Source of the DNA: Bacteroidales bacterium
Lineage (GTDB): Bacteria > Bacteroidota > Bacteroidia > Bacteroidales > UBA932
Direction: 5' to 3'
Assembly (NCBI GenBank): GCA_017550025.1
Contig: JAFYLU010000084.1
Coordinates: 27,695 to 91,694, forward strand
Length of the DNA stretch: 64,000 bases
Positions 55,292 to 64,000 of this stretch are shown in pieces (the first letter of the stretch is position 1; every line of letters starts with the position of its first letter). The notes under the pieces are model-generated. The model had not been told where the DNA came from. It saw only the letters and a program-made list of their open reading frames with translations, and did not search any database. A program made the position numbers and the translations under genes.

Positions 55292-56791
55292 TCAGAATCC
55301 CGGAAGTTCAAGGAACAGGGTAGGAAGAAGCAGGAGGAATCCCATCACTACCATCGTGAGTATAAACTTCCAGATGAAACGGAACCATTTTTCATAAGGA
55401 ATCTTTGCCACAGACAGAACAGCCATAAGCACTCCGGAACATGGAGTGATCATATTGGTGAATCCGTCACCGAACTGGAATGCAAGGACGGTAGCCTGAC
55501 GGGAAACACCAATCAGATCCGAGAACGGAGCCATGATAGGCATGGTGACGGCAGCCTTTGCTGAAGCGGAAGGTATGAAGACATTGATGAAGGTCTGTAT
55601 GCCGTACATGGTTCCCAAGGCTCCCACTCTTCCTGAACCGTCAAGAGCTGCAGCCATCGAGCCCAGCAATGTATCGATTACCTTGCCATCTTTCAGAATG
55701 ACGATGATTCCTGCCGCAAATCCTATTATAAGGGCGGCAGAGAAGATATCCTTCGCTCCGGCCACGAACTCTTTTGCAATCTTGTCTGAAGAATAATCCG
55801 CCGCAAGGCCTGAAGCAAGCGCAAGTCCGAGGAAAAGTGCACATATTTCAGGAAGATACCATCCGTAGCCCATAACGCCGACTACCATGAAAATGATAGT
55901 GAACATGAGCAGGTTGAGGATGAACATCCTTGATGACTTTTTCAATGCAAACAGAGAAATTACGGCAAACAAGGCTGTAAGCACCCACATAAGCCATGGC
56001 GTTTCAAGAGAGAGGCTTCCGAGGCTGATTGTGCAGTCAGCTGCATAGAACACAGAGAAAAGCACAAGGATGACAGTAACAGCCGCAAAGCATATCCATG
56101 CCTTCAGGCCGGCCCTGTTCTCGGTGACTGAAGACTCCCCTTCTTGCGATGCGGTCACCTCCTGAACAGATGTCTTTTTCACACGCGAAGCGTACCAGAG
56201 GACAAATGCGATTGCAATCGTCATAAGGACAAGCCAGCAGAATATCCTGTATTCTATTCCGGAAAACAGGGCAAGGCCGGACAAGTCCTGCGCGATGCCT
56301 ATTGTGAAAGGATTGAGCATTGCACCGGCAAATCCCACATGAGCTGCAACATACACCATGCATACTCCAGTGAAATCATCATAGCCGAGCGACCTTGCAA
56401 GAGGTATTACCACTGCCACAAATGCTATCGTCTCCTCGCTCATGCCGAAAACAGCTCCGAAAAGACCGAACAGAAGCATTATGAGCGTGATCACGATGTT
56501 TCCTACACCGAGCTTTCGTACAAGGCTGTACATTTCAAGCTTACGCACCATCGCTATGAACCTCATGATTCCGTCATCAACAGCCTTCGTCGAGTTAACG
56601 ACCCAGAAAGCTCCACCGATGACAAGCACGAATGCGATTATACCGGCCTGCTGGCTGAATCCTTCATACAAGGCAGAAAAGACCTGCCAGGTCTGTGGAT
56701 TTCCTCCAGGAACAAACCATGTCGAAACCGCACATACCAACAGTACGGCAAATATGATCACATAAGTATCAGGTACCCTCAATTTTCTCAT
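55292..56791 (-). CDS. YfcC-type (DcuC superfamily) transporter
   Basis: This 499-residue protein with about 12 membrane helices belongs to the YfcC/C4-dicarboxylate anaerobic carrier group. Matching segments are TWFVPGG near the start, the GLFGAVFGMSEET loop, and the paired FIPSASAKAAVTMPIM and MITPCSGV segments, which resemble the two hairpin regions of ion transporters. The start MRKLRVPDTYVII at 56791 is preferred, since the frame to 56833 spans a -7-like box. The substrate is unknown; amino acids, short peptides or dicarboxylates are possible. It follows the FISUMP lipoprotein gene. Confidence 0.8.
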   Translation of the reverse strand: MRKLRVPDTYVIIFAVLLVCAVSTWFVPGGNPQTWQVFSALYEGFSQQAGIIAFVLVIGGAFWVVNSTKAVDDGIMRFIAMVRKLEMYSLVRKLGVGNIVITLIMLLFGLFGAVFGMSEETIAFVAVVIPLARSLGYDDFTGVCMVYVAAHVGFAGAMLNPFTIGIAQDLSGLALFSGIEYRIFCWLVLMTIAIAFVLWYASRVKKTSVQEVTASQEGESSVTENRAGLKAWICFAAVTVILVLFSVFYAADCTISLGSLSLETPWLMWVLTALFAVISLFALKKSSRMFILNLLMFTIIFMVVGVMGYGWYLPEICALFLGLALASGLAADYSSDKIAKEFVAGAKDIFSAALIIGFAAGIIVILKDGKVIDTLLGSMAAALDGSGRVGALGTMYGIQTFINVFIPSASAKAAVTMPIMAPFSDLIGVSRQATVLAFQFGDGFTNMITPCSGVLMAVLSVAKIPYEKWFRFIWKFILTMVVMGFLLLLPTLFLELPGF

Positions 56792-56810
56792 TGCATCTTC
56801 ATTTAAGCCG

Positions 56811-56818
56811 CGAAGATA
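56811..56818 (-). promoter_or_regulatory. Weak -7-like box for the YfcC-type gene
   Basis: The minus strand reads TATCTTCG, one base off TAnnTTTG, about 20 bp before the ATG at 56791. It is weak evidence but supports the shorter start. Confidence 0.3.
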
Positions 56819-56839
56819 CAATTTTATTTTCAAACGGGA

Positions 56840-57724
56840 TTATTCCTGTACACAACGTACGGAATAGCCGTTGGAGCGCATACTGGTGGTAAGTGCCGGA
56901 CAATAGCCGACCATCTGCGAGTCAGAACAACGGAAATATATCAGACTTGCACTGTTATAACCATCATAATATGGTTTTGACGACCAATAGTATCCATAAT
57001 ATCCCCTAGATTCTGTGTAACCGCTGAATATACGGCATCCGGCCGCAGGCAGGAATATCTCAGCCGGATCATCCGCTTCAGAAGCCTTGCTGATAAGCCG
57101 GCAACCGTTCTGAGACGTATTGCTCTTCGACCATGAAGTGTTCATAAGCAGCCTGTACATTTCATCTGAAGTCGGTATACGCCAGCCTTCCGGACACGGA
57201 TCACAGCCTGTTCTGACCGGGGTATTCTCGGAACCAGAATTCCAGAGCTTGTCATTGCGCGTATCAATCCAGTCACCCGCAGATACCTGGGTACCTTTGA
57301 AGAACACATCCTCATTGGACTTACTGTTTCCTGCAGACTCCGAAACCCCTCCTTCAACTACAACCGGAAGCAAGGCATCAGAGACATCTCCGATCTTGGT
57401 ATTCCAGTCATCACAAAGATCTCCCGAATAGCCTTGACCGTATCTGCGTCCCCACTGATACAGCTTTCCGTAGACAAAATCCGTCTCATGGTATCCGCAG
57501 TTGACAGGAGCCCAGACTACGCCGTCGATTTCGACTCCGACGCCGTGATTGACCCCATATTCATCCAGATAATCCCTGAACTCCCTGGGGCCTTCTTCCT
57601 TCGGAGCTTCCTCCTGTCCCGGAGTCACCAATTCCCCAGGCCATTCTTCCTGATCCTGTTCAGGAAAGCATGCTGCAGACAGAAAGGCTGCAGCCATAAA
57701 CATGAATATGTTTCGGTATCTCAT
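56840..57724 (-). CDS. FISUMP-domain lipoprotein, short
   Basis: This 294-residue lipoprotein has lipobox S-A-A-C (Cys19) followed by F-P-E-Q-D-Q-E-E, an acidic outer-surface export signal, and a proline/glutamate-rich linker (about 25-48). The rest is a FISUMP-type domain: VDGVVWAPVNCGY-like opening (EIDGVVWAPVNCG), C-D-P-C-P-E-G-W-R-I-P-T, and a terminal YSVRCVQE strand. The paired Cys in CDPCPEG and NCG may form disulfides. It lies 28 bp after lpd with no sign of its own promoter, so it may be carried on the glycine cleavage transcript. Confidence 0.75.
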   Translation of the reverse strand: MRYRNIFMFMAAAFLSAACFPEQDQEEWPGELVTPGQEEAPKEEGPREFRDYLDEYGVNHGVGVEIDGVVWAPVNCGYHETDFVYGKLYQWGRRYGQGYSGDLCDDWNTKIGDVSDALLPVVVEGGVSESAGNSKSNEDVFFKGTQVSAGDWIDTRNDKLWNSGSENTPVRTGCDPCPEGWRIPTSDEMYRLLMNTSWSKSNTSQNGCRLISKASEADDPAEIFLPAAGCRIFSGYTESRGYYGYYWSSKPYYDGYNSASLIYFRCSDSQMVGYCPALTTSMRSNGYSVRCVQE

Positions 57725-57752
57725 AAAAGCAATTTGTCCAATAGTTCACAGA

Positions 57753-59141
57753 TCAGCTATGCAATGCCGACTGAAGGACTTCAGTCAAGGTAGGGTGAGT
57801 ATGAATCACATCCTGGAACTCGTCCAATGTTGCCCTGCGGGTAATCATGGCACATGCTTCCTGGACAATGTCAGATGCATGAGGGCCATAGAGATGGCAA
57901 CCGAGGACTCTTCCTTCTTCATATACAGGCTCGCAGCCGTCTTTAGGTGCGGCAGCTACGACGACCTTGCAGAAGCCGTCTGTCTCCCCCATCGTCACAG
58001 CCTTTCCGTTGGCGCGGAAGAACGACTTCAGGCATTTCACAGGTATGCCGGCATCCTTGCATTCATCTTCTGTCATGCCTACACTGGCAGCTTCCGGAGA
58101 AGTGAAGACAGCAGCAGGCATTACTGAAAGATCTATATGATTCTCCACTCCCATGATATGGTCAAGGGCCACGATTCCCTGGAATGTCGCCGCATGGGCA
58201 AGCATCATCTTTCCGTTTACATCACCGACAGCATATATATGAGGGACATTCGTCTGCATGACATCATTCACGACTATACCGCGAGGAGTGGCCTCGATGC
58301 CCGCATCGGAGAGATTGAGGGAAGTCACATTTGCACGGCGCCCAACAGCCATCAGCACCTTGTCGGCAGCAACAGTTTCTTCCTTGCCTTTTCTCGAATA
58401 TGTCACGGTATATTCACCGTCATTTTCAGAAATCGAGAGTACCTGCGCCTGGGTAGTGATCTCGATCCCACGCTTTCCGAGACTCTGCTTGAGTCTTTTC
58501 GCAAGATCGGAATCAAAGCGCGGAAGAATGTCCTTGCAATATTCAACGACAGTGACTTCACTGCCAAAACTGCGGAAGATAGATGCGAACTCAAGTCCGA
58601 TGACACCGCCTCCGATGACACAAAGCCTCCGCGGAACCTCCTCGATGTCAAGTATCTCTCTTGAGGTAAGAATACCCGGAAGATCTGCGCCCGGCACAGG
58701 AAGAGATGCCGATACAGATCCGGTAGCTATGATGATATAATCTGCGGTATATTCCTGCACAGGTTCATCGGCATCTCCGGATACAACCACGGTGTGTGCA
58801 TCCTTGAACTGCGCCTTTCCTCTGGCAAGAGTGATGTTCTTATGAGCAAGAAGTCCCTCGACTCCGCTGCGAAGCTGTTCTACAACTCCGTTTTTACGGG
58901 CAATCACCGCCTTGAAATCAAAGTCATAAGACAAGCCTCCGATTCCGAATGCTTCAGCCTCCTTAAGGCCGTCCAGCACTTCGGCATTCTTGCAGAAAGC
59001 CTTTGTCGGGATACATCCCTCATTAAGACAGGTACCTCCTACCGGACCAGCCTCGACAAGAACCACTTCCACACCTCTTTTCGCAGCAAGAAGGGCTGTC
59101 TCATATCCTCCCGGTCCTGCACCTATTATTATAATCTTCAT
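57753..59141 (-). CDS. lpd: Dihydrolipoyl dehydrogenase
   Basis: This 462-residue flavoprotein is the L protein of the glycine cleavage system. It has the FAD loop IGAGPGGYETA, the redox disulfide G-G-T-C38-L-N-E-G-C43, the NAD loop GGGVIGLEFA, and the C-terminal His-Glu pair in HTHPTLTE. It reoxidises dihydrolipoyl-GcvH. It follows gcvPB by 67 bp, with a hairpin in the gap, so expression may differ from the upstream genes. Confidence 0.95.
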   Translation of the reverse strand: MKIIIIGAGPGGYETALLAAKRGVEVVLVEAGPVGGTCLNEGCIPTKAFCKNAEVLDGLKEAEAFGIGGLSYDFDFKAVIARKNGVVEQLRSGVEGLLAHKNITLARGKAQFKDAHTVVVSGDADEPVQEYTADYIIIATGSVSASLPVPGADLPGILTSREILDIEEVPRRLCVIGGGVIGLEFASIFRSFGSEVTVVEYCKDILPRFDSDLAKRLKQSLGKRGIEITTQAQVLSISENDGEYTVTYSRKGKEETVAADKVLMAVGRRANVTSLNLSDAGIEATPRGIVVNDVMQTNVPHIYAVGDVNGKMMLAHAATFQGIVALDHIMGVENHIDLSVMPAAVFTSPEAASVGMTEDECKDAGIPVKCLKSFFRANGKAVTMGETDGFCKVVVAAAPKDGCEPVYEEGRVLGCHLYGPHASDIVQEACAMITRRATLDEFQDVIHTHPTLTEVLQSALHS

Positions 59142-59160
59142 AGCGTTGATAAATTTGAAA

Positions 59161-59202
59161 ATGAGCAGACATCGATATGATACCGCATCAATGCCTGCTC
59201 AT
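59161..59202 (-). terminator. Hairpin between gcvPB and lpd
   Basis: On the minus strand ATGAGCAG and CTGCTCAT form an 8-bp stem followed by TTTTC, inside the gcvPB-lpd gap. It may be a weak terminator that lowers lpd expression. Confidence 0.5.
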
Positions 59203-59208
59203 CAGTTT

Positions 59209-60666
59209 TTATAACATGTCTTTGTATCTCAATACCGGCTGACGGGCCGCAGTAGTCTCATCGAGACGGCGCACAGGAGTTGTATGCGGCGCAGTCTTCA
59301 ATGATTCCGGATCCGATATGGCCTCGGCAGCGATATGCTTCATGATCTCGATGAAACCGTCCAATGTCTCCTTCGACTCTGTCTCCGTAGGCTCGATCAT
59401 GATCGACTGATGGAAAAGCAGAGGGAAATAGATTGTAGGAGCATGGAAGCCGTAGTCGAGCAATCTCTTTGCGATATCGAGAGTAGTCACTCCTGTCGAC
59501 TGGTCAAGGAGTCCGTCGAATACGAACTCATGCTTGCACACCGTAGGGATAGGAAGCTTGTAGCAATCCTTAAGCGACTCCTTTATATAATTTGCTCCAA
59601 GTACAGCCAGAGGACCTACATTCCTGACATTCTGCTTACCGAGCATCAGGATATATGTGTATGCCCTGAGCAGCACTCCGAAATTACCCATGAAACCGGA
59701 AATTCGGCCGCAAGACTGACCGTCCGCACCGACAAGATGCAAGAGTCCGTCATCGCCTTTGACAACCTTTGGTACAGGAAGATAAGGGACAAGATGTCCG
59801 GCTACACCCACCGGGCCCGCACCAGGACCTCCGCCACCGTGAGGTGTAGAGAATGTCTTGTGCAGATTCAGGTGAAGAACATCGAAGCCCATGTCGCCAG
59901 GACGAACCATACCCACAAGAGGGTTCATGTTCGCACCGTCATAATAGAGCAGACCGCCACACTCATGCACAAGAGCTGCAATCTCCTTGATATCCTTCTC
60001 GAACAATCCGAGGGTATTCGGATTTGTCATCATGATGCCGGCGATTGTATCATCAAGCAGAGGCTTGAGGTCCTCTACATCCACCAGTCCTGCAGCATTG
60101 GACTTAACCTGTACGATTTCAAGACCGCAGACTGCCGCAGAAGCCGGATTTGTTCCGTGAGCGCTGTCTGGAACAATGATTCTTGTACGTTTCTCATCGC
60201 CACGGGACATATGATACTGACGGATAATCATCAGACCTGTAAGCTCGCCATGAGCTCCTGCAAACGGATTGAGGGTAAACTCCGCCATGCCTGTGATTGC
60301 CGAAAGCGACTTGGCAAGCTTGTCATATACCATTAGCGCACCCTGAACGGTCGACTCCGGCTGAAGAGGATGAAGACCTGCAAAAGCCGGCATAGCCGCG
60401 ATCTCCTCGTTGATCTTCGGATTATATTTCATGGTGCAGCTTCCAAGAGGATAGAAACCGGAATCCACACCGAAGTTCATCTGCGAAAGATTAGTATAGT
60501 GGCGCACGACATCCAGTTCGCTAACCTGTGGCAATGCTGGCGCAGAAGCGCGCTTAAGCCCTGCTGGAATTTCAGAGACAGATGCTGTCCACTTGTTTGC
60601 CGGCAACGAATATCCTTGTCTTCCTGCCTTGGAAAGATCAAAGATCAGTTTGTCATAGTACTTCAT
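59209..60666 (-). CDS. gcvPB: Glycine decarboxylase subunit 2 (P protein, PLP subunit)
   Basis: This 485-residue PLP subunit of the split glycine decarboxylase carries the PLP lysine in [16 protein letters not shown] and the [10 protein letters not shown] loop. With GcvPA it decarboxylates glycine and passes the aminomethyl group to lipoyl-GcvH. It overlaps gcvPA by 4 bp (ATGA), which indicates translational coupling and 1:1 subunit supply. Confidence 0.95.
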   Translation of the reverse strand: MKYYDKLIFDLSKAGRQGYSLPANKWTASVSEIPAGLKRASAPALPQVSELDVVRHYTNLSQMNFGVDSGFYPLGSCTMKYNPKINEEIAAMPAFAGLHPLQPESTVQGALMVYDKLAKSLSAITGMAEFTLNPFAGAHGELTGLMIIRQYHMSRGDEKRTRIIVPDSAHGTNPASAAVCGLEIVQVKSNAAGLVDVEDLKPLLDDTIAGIMMTNPNTLGLFEKDIKEIAALVHECGGLLYYDGANMNPLVGMVRPGDMGFDVLHLNLHKTFSTPHGGGGPGAGPVGVAGHLVPYLPVPKVVKGDDGLLHLVGADGQSCGRISGFMGNFGVLLRAYTYILMLGKQNVRNVGPLAVLGANYIKESLKDCYKLPIPTVCKHEFVFDGLLDQSTGVTTLDIAKRLLDYGFHAPTIYFPLLFHQSIMIEPTETESKETLDGFIEIMKHIAAEAISDPESLKTAPHTTPVRRLDETTAARQPVLRYKDML

Positions 60667-61991
60667 GCCTCAAGTCCTTTAAGATATCCAACAACAGCAT
60701 CAAGATTTTCTTTTGACACCTTTTCAGTGACACAGAAGTTCACAAGTCCATCTTCCACCTCAACAGCGCCGAATACTCCGATCACCTGAAGTGCATCCTG
60801 CAGCTTGGCCACAGGCATGAGAGACTTGAGAGTGAATTCCTTGAGGAAAGGCTTGTCAAAGACCTTCTCGAAGAGTCCTGTCGCAAGAAGTTCATCATGG
60901 AGATAATGCGCTCCTCCATAGCAGAGATCATTAACCTCACGAAGGCCCTCCGGACCCATAAGTGACATATATACAGTCACATACAAGGCCATAAGAGACT
61001 GGTTCGAACAGATGTTGCTGGTAGCCTTCTCACGACGGATATGCTGCTCACGTGCCTGAAGGGTAAGAACATATGCGCGCTTTCCATCCACATCCTTTGT
61101 CGCTCCGACAACGCGGCCAGGAAGCTTGCGTACATGTTCCTTCGAGCATGCAAGGAAGCCTACATACGGACCACCGTAGCAAAGAGGAATTCCGAGAGTC
61201 TGGGAATCACCGCAGACAATGTCAGCCCCCCACTCGCCAGGAGTCTTTATCACTGCAAGCGATGAAGGATCGGAATATACCATGAAGAGACCCTTCTGCG
61301 CATGTACCGCATCAGCAAATCCTGTGAAATCCTCAATGACTCCGTACTTATTGATACCTGGCACAAGCACACCTGCCACATCTCCTGCAGCAAGTTCGGT
61401 GAGCAATGCGCCATATGAAGTCTGGCCATCATGACAAGGTACGAAACCGAGCTCGATGCCTTTGAATTTCGCATAAGTCTTCACAACCTCTGTCACATGA
61501 GGAAGAAGTCCCTCTGACAGAAGCACACGTGTCTTCTTTTTGGTAGATGCCATCGCCATCATCATCGCCTCGGCAGCTGCGGTAGCACCATCGTACATAG
61601 ACGCGTTCGTGCAATCCATTCCTGTCAGTTCAGTGATCATAGACTGATACTCGAAGATATAGCGGAGAGTACCCTGGGACACTTCCGGCTGATATGGAGT
61701 GTAAGCCGTAAGGAATTCAGAACGCGAAATGATATGAGGAATGACTGCAGGCGAATAATGGTCGTATGCTCCCAAGCCGCAGAGACAGAAGAGATTTGTA
61801 TTCTGCTCTGCCAGCTCCTCGAAGAACTGACGGACCTCATGCTCGGACATAGCGTCCGGCAGGTCATATTCCTTGTCGTATATGACATCAGCAGGAACAT
61901 CGGAGTAGAGATCCCTCAAGGACCCTGCTCCGATTCTTTCAAGCATCTGCTTTATATCATCTTCCGTATGCGGAAAATATGCAAAAGCCAT
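60663..61991 (-). CDS. gcvPA: Glycine decarboxylase subunit 1 (P protein)
   Basis: This 442-residue subunit is homologous to the N-terminal half of full-length P proteins but lacks the PLP lysine. It has the family start [17 protein letters not shown], the [11 protein letters not shown] segment, and GGPYVGFLA in the centre. It is found as a separate gene in Bacteroidetes, Firmicutes and archaea. It lies 11 bp after gcvH. Confidence 0.95.
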   Translation of the reverse strand: MAFAYFPHTEDDIKQMLERIGAGSLRDLYSDVPADVIYDKEYDLPDAMSEHEVRQFFEELAEQNTNLFCLCGLGAYDHYSPAVIPHIISRSEFLTAYTPYQPEVSQGTLRYIFEYQSMITELTGMDCTNASMYDGATAAAEAMMMAMASTKKKTRVLLSEGLLPHVTEVVKTYAKFKGIELGFVPCHDGQTSYGALLTELAAGDVAGVLVPGINKYGVIEDFTGFADAVHAQKGLFMVYSDPSSLAVIKTPGEWGADIVCGDSQTLGIPLCYGGPYVGFLACSKEHVRKLPGRVVGATKDVDGKRAYVLTLQAREQHIRREKATSNICSNQSLMALYVTVYMSLMGPEGLREVNDLCYGGAHYLHDELLATGLFEKVFDKPFLKEFTLKSLMPVAKLQDALQVIGVFGAVEVEDGLVNFCVTEKVSKENLDAVVGYLKGLEA

Positions 61992-62002
61992 AAGCGTATG
62001 TA

Positions 62003-62386
62003 TTACTCGTTAGCGCACATTGCCTCGTATGCGGCTGCATCCATGAGAGCCTCGAGCTCTGAAGCATCCTTCATCTCGACCTTCATGATCCAGTTTGCGA
62101 ACGCATCCTGATTGAGAAGTTCCGGTGCATCTTCCAGCTCCTCATTGATTTCTACGACTGTTCCTGAAACAGGGCTGTAAAGGTCACTAGCTGCCTTCAC
62201 GCTCTCAACTGCTCCGAACTCTTCGCCAGCCTCAAGTTCGTCATCCACTTCAGGCATGTCTACATATGAGAGATCGCCCATAGCGTGCTGCGCGAAATCA
62301 GTGATACCTACGATTGCTACATTGCCTTCAACCTTTACCCATTCGTGTGACTCGCTGTAATAGAGTCCTTCAACTGTCTTTGCCAT
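62003..62386 (-). CDS. gcvH: Glycine cleavage system H protein
   Basis: This 127-residue lipoyl carrier has the lipoylated lysine at position 64 (ESVKAASDLYSP). It shuttles the aminomethyl group between P, T and L proteins. The lipoate ligase gene at the window edge is the likely supplier of its cofactor. It follows gcvT by 36 bp. Confidence 0.97.
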   Translation of the reverse strand: MAKTVEGLYYSESHEWVKVEGNVAIVGITDFAQHAMGDLSYVDMPEVDDELEAGEEFGAVESVKAASDLYSPVSGTVVEINEELEDAPELLNQDAFANWIMKVEMKDASELEALMDAAAYEAMCANE

Positions 62387-62422
62387 AATTTAAATCAATG
62401 TTTAGTGTTATCTTATAAATAA

Positions 62423-63526
62423 TTATTTCTTATAGTTGGTTTCATAGAAACGCTTCTTGGTCACGATACCAGGGAAGACCTTCTTGCGGATGCGGATCTG
62501 CACTTCGGTACCGAGTTCGGTGTAGTCCTTTTCGACCATTGCCACGCATACGCTGCGGTCAGTCGAGATGCTGCGGTAACCTGTAGTCACCTCACCCACC
62601 TGCACACCATTCACCTCCACCGGATAACCGGCACGCGGAATAGCCTTGTCCTGAAGCTCGATACCCACGATCTTGCGTGTAAGTCCTGCTTCCTTCTGTG
62701 CTGCTATAGCCTCACGTCCGATGAATTCCTCCTTGTCCTTCACCTTGACGAACATGCCGAGTCCGGCTTCAAGCGGAGTGATCTGGTCGCTCAACTCATG
62801 TCCGTAAAGCGGAAGTCCTGCCTCAAAGCGAAGAGTGTCACGACATCCAAGACCGCATGGAACAACGCCCGCAGCGAGAAGGATATCCCAGATCTCAGCC
62901 ACAGCCTCATGTGTACCATAGATCTCGAATCCGTCCTCTCCAGTGTAGCCTGTACGGCTCACCACCAATCTCTCACCCTTCCATTCAGCTTCATAATATG
63001 TATAGAATCCCAATTCAGCCGCAGGAGCCAGACCAAGGGTCTCGACAGCAAACTTCTCCGCATCAGGTCCCTGAAGAGCAATCTCACCCCATGAATCAGA
63101 AGCGTTTACGACTTCAACGTCATAACCTTCCATCTGTCCGCAGATCCATTCGTAATCCTTGGCGATGTTTGATGCATTGACTACGAGGAGATACTTGTTC
63201 GGCTGATATTCCTTATAAACAAGGAGGTCATCCACAACTGTTCCCTCCGGATACAACATCATTCCATAGAGGATCTTTCCGTCAGGAATACCGGCCACAT
63301 TGTTGGAGAATATGTGATTCACAAACTTTTCTGCATCCGGACCACTGACAAAGATCTCGCCCATATGAGACACGTCGAACATTCCGGCATGATGGCGCAC
63401 TGCATTGTGCTCATCAGTTATGTTGGTATACTGGATAGGCATAATGAAACCGCCGAACGGGCTCATAAGCGCTCCAAGGGCTACATGCTTGTCATAAAGA
63501 CAGGTCTTCAAAAGATTTTCTTCCAT
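62423..63526 (-). CDS. gcvT: Aminomethyltransferase (glycine cleavage T protein)
   Basis: This 367-residue folate-dependent enzyme transfers the methylene group from aminomethyl-lipoyl-GcvH to tetrahydrofolate. Conserved parts are FDVSHMGEIFVSGPDAE, RTGYTGEDGFEIY, and the C-terminal GEVTTGYRSI segment. It starts 8 bp after the lipoate ligase gene and begins the gcvT-gcvH-gcvPA-gcvPB order. Confidence 0.97.
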   Translation of the reverse strand: MEENLLKTCLYDKHVALGALMSPFGGFIMPIQYTNITDEHNAVRHHAGMFDVSHMGEIFVSGPDAEKFVNHIFSNNVAGIPDGKILYGMMLYPEGTVVDDLLVYKEYQPNKYLLVVNASNIAKDYEWICGQMEGYDVEVVNASDSWGEIALQGPDAEKFAVETLGLAPAAELGFYTYYEAEWKGERLVVSRTGYTGEDGFEIYGTHEAVAEIWDILLAAGVVPCGLGCRDTLRFEAGLPLYGHELSDQITPLEAGLGMFVKVKDKEEFIGREAIAAQKEAGLTRKIVGIELQDKAIPRAGYPVEVNGVQVGEVTTGYRSISTDRSVCVAMVEKDYTELGTEVQIRIRKKVFPGIVTKKRFYETNYKK

Positions 63527-63534
63527 AATATGTT

Positions 63535-64000
63535 TTAGTGTTTGATTATTTCATATTCAGATGCCATGGCCTCAATCTTCGCAACATCCTCTTCCGTCAG
63601 GGTCACTTCCCCATCGCAGAAATATTCAACAAGATGCCTTTCCAATGCCTCTACCGAAAGCGGCTCGAGATATTCCTTAAGATTGCGCACCCTCTGACGG
63701 ACTGACGCCACCCCATGTCTTTCAAGCTTTTCCACCGGAGGTCTTATGGCCTCTTCCAGAGCATCCAGATCAGTATCATACAGAAGCGTTCCGTGCACTA
63801 TGCTTCTGTCCGGCAGCTGATGGAATGCATTTCCGCTGACCTTCCTGCCGTCCACAAGAATATCATTCCTTCCTGACTTCTCAGCATTCAGTCCGAGAGA
63901 GCACAGACAAGCGGTCAATGCAGACAAATATCTGTCAAAGACCGCCGACACTTCTCCCCTGCGTGAGACAAACGAGACCATGATGTTTCCCTTGTCCGAA
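63535..64000 (-). CDS. lplA: Lipoate-protein ligase A family, N-terminus cut by window
   Basis: Only the C-terminal 154 residues lie within the window. The frame continues past the edge as S-D-K-G-N-I before the first internal Met, matching the L-G-N-I strand of lipoate ligases. The retained part has DILVDGRKVSGNAFHQ (the catalytic lysine loop, K-x-S/G) and HGTLLYDTDL. The C-terminal accessory region is short. It probably lipoylates GcvH, encoded two genes downstream. Confidence 0.9.
   Translation of the reverse strand, partial: SDKGNIMVSFVSRRGEVSAVFDRYLSALTACLCSLGLNAEKSGRNDILVDGRKVSGNAFHQLPDRSIVHGTLLYDTDLDALEEAIRPPVEKLERHGVASVRQRVRNLKEYLEPLSVEALERHLVEYFCDGEVTLTEEDVAKIEAMASEYEIIKH

Noticed and set aside
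55200-55397. 65-residue open frame over the small transcript
   Set aside because: It begins upstream of the predicted transcription start, runs through the terminator and into antisense of the transporter gene, and is Lys/Arg-rich with no family.
59335-60336. 333-residue open frame on the plus strand
   Set aside because: It is antisense to gcvPB, with an implausible composition rich in Cys, His and Arg.
63527-63534. Glycine riboswitch upstream of gcvT
   Set aside because: Only 8 bp separate the ligase gene and gcvT, leaving no room. Any riboswitch would lie upstream of the window edge.

Overview
The window is ordinary chromosome from a member of the Bacteroidales, probably a gut or rumen organism. 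The evidence is the repeated Bacteroidetes-type promoter (-7 box TAnnTTTG, sometimes with TTTG or TTG 18-21 bp upstream), the near absence of Shine-Dalgarno sequences, a split glycine decarboxylase (GcvPA/GcvPB), a B-type L31, DUF4301 and DUF721 proteins, and several acidic-tailed surface lipoproteins. The genus cannot be fixed from this sequence alone. No prophage, CRISPR array, integrase or transposase was found.

Layout. 0-5 kb: end of a THUMP-like methyltransferase gene, then a leftward recF-DUF721-pdxB-DUF4301 run. 5-13 kb: rightward genes for a TPR membrane protein (with a possible SRP RNA in its leader), YebC, a queuosine-precursor transporter and the N-degron set clpS-clpA-aat; then leftward threonine aldolase and a secreted glutaminyl cyclase. 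12.5-16.7 kb: an SRD5A-type steroid 5-alpha-reductase, an old-yellow-enzyme reductase, RNase P RNA and a radical SAM protein. 16.9-29.4 kb (leftward): clpX, clpP, tig, a 7TM-HD phosphodiesterase, gyrB, and a TPR/outer-membrane-barrel pair. 29.4-38.1 kb: FtsE, Nth, RluA-type synthase, L31, a NamZ-like DUF1343 protein, GlmM, a DUF486 protein, tRNA-Glu, glycerate kinase and YicC. 38.1-45 kb is the accessory part: a SUMF1-sialidase fusion and two FISUMP-domain lipoproteins, the lipoproteins bracketed by two inverted copies of a structured palindromic element. 45-48.2 kb: a tri-heme cytochrome c peroxidase with its cytochrome c maturation genes (CcsA, ResB). 48.3-54.3 kb: BASS transporter, PlsC acyltransferase, Omp85-type barrel, glutamate dehydrogenase and deoxynucleoside kinase. 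54.3-57.7 kb: a membrane LytTR regulator, a phased repeat array, a small RNA candidate, a YfcC-type transporter and a third FISUMP lipoprotein. 57.8-64 kb: lpd, gcvPB, gcvPA, gcvH, gcvT and a truncated lipoate ligase.

How the genes work together. Threonine aldolase makes glycine, the glycine cleavage system oxidises it (GcvH being lipoylated by the neighbouring ligase), and PdxB contributes to the pyridoxal phosphate that both enzymes need. ClpS, ClpA and Aat form a complete N-degron pathway, and ClpP is encoded 8 kb away with ClpX and trigger factor. The tri-heme peroxidase sits directly beside the CcsA/ResB machinery that attaches its hemes. The SRD5A/OYE pair matches the 5-alpha/5-beta reductase pairs known from bile-acid-modifying gut Bacteroidetes.

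The most interesting items are: (1) the SRD5A/OYE pair at 12.5-14.6 kb; (2) the inverted structured elements with near-identical cores and covarying stems around the FISUMP gene pair at 40.1-44.75 kb; (3) a four-box array with exact 20-bp phasing between divergent promoters of a LytTR regulator gene and a short ATG-less transcript at 55.1-55.3 kb.
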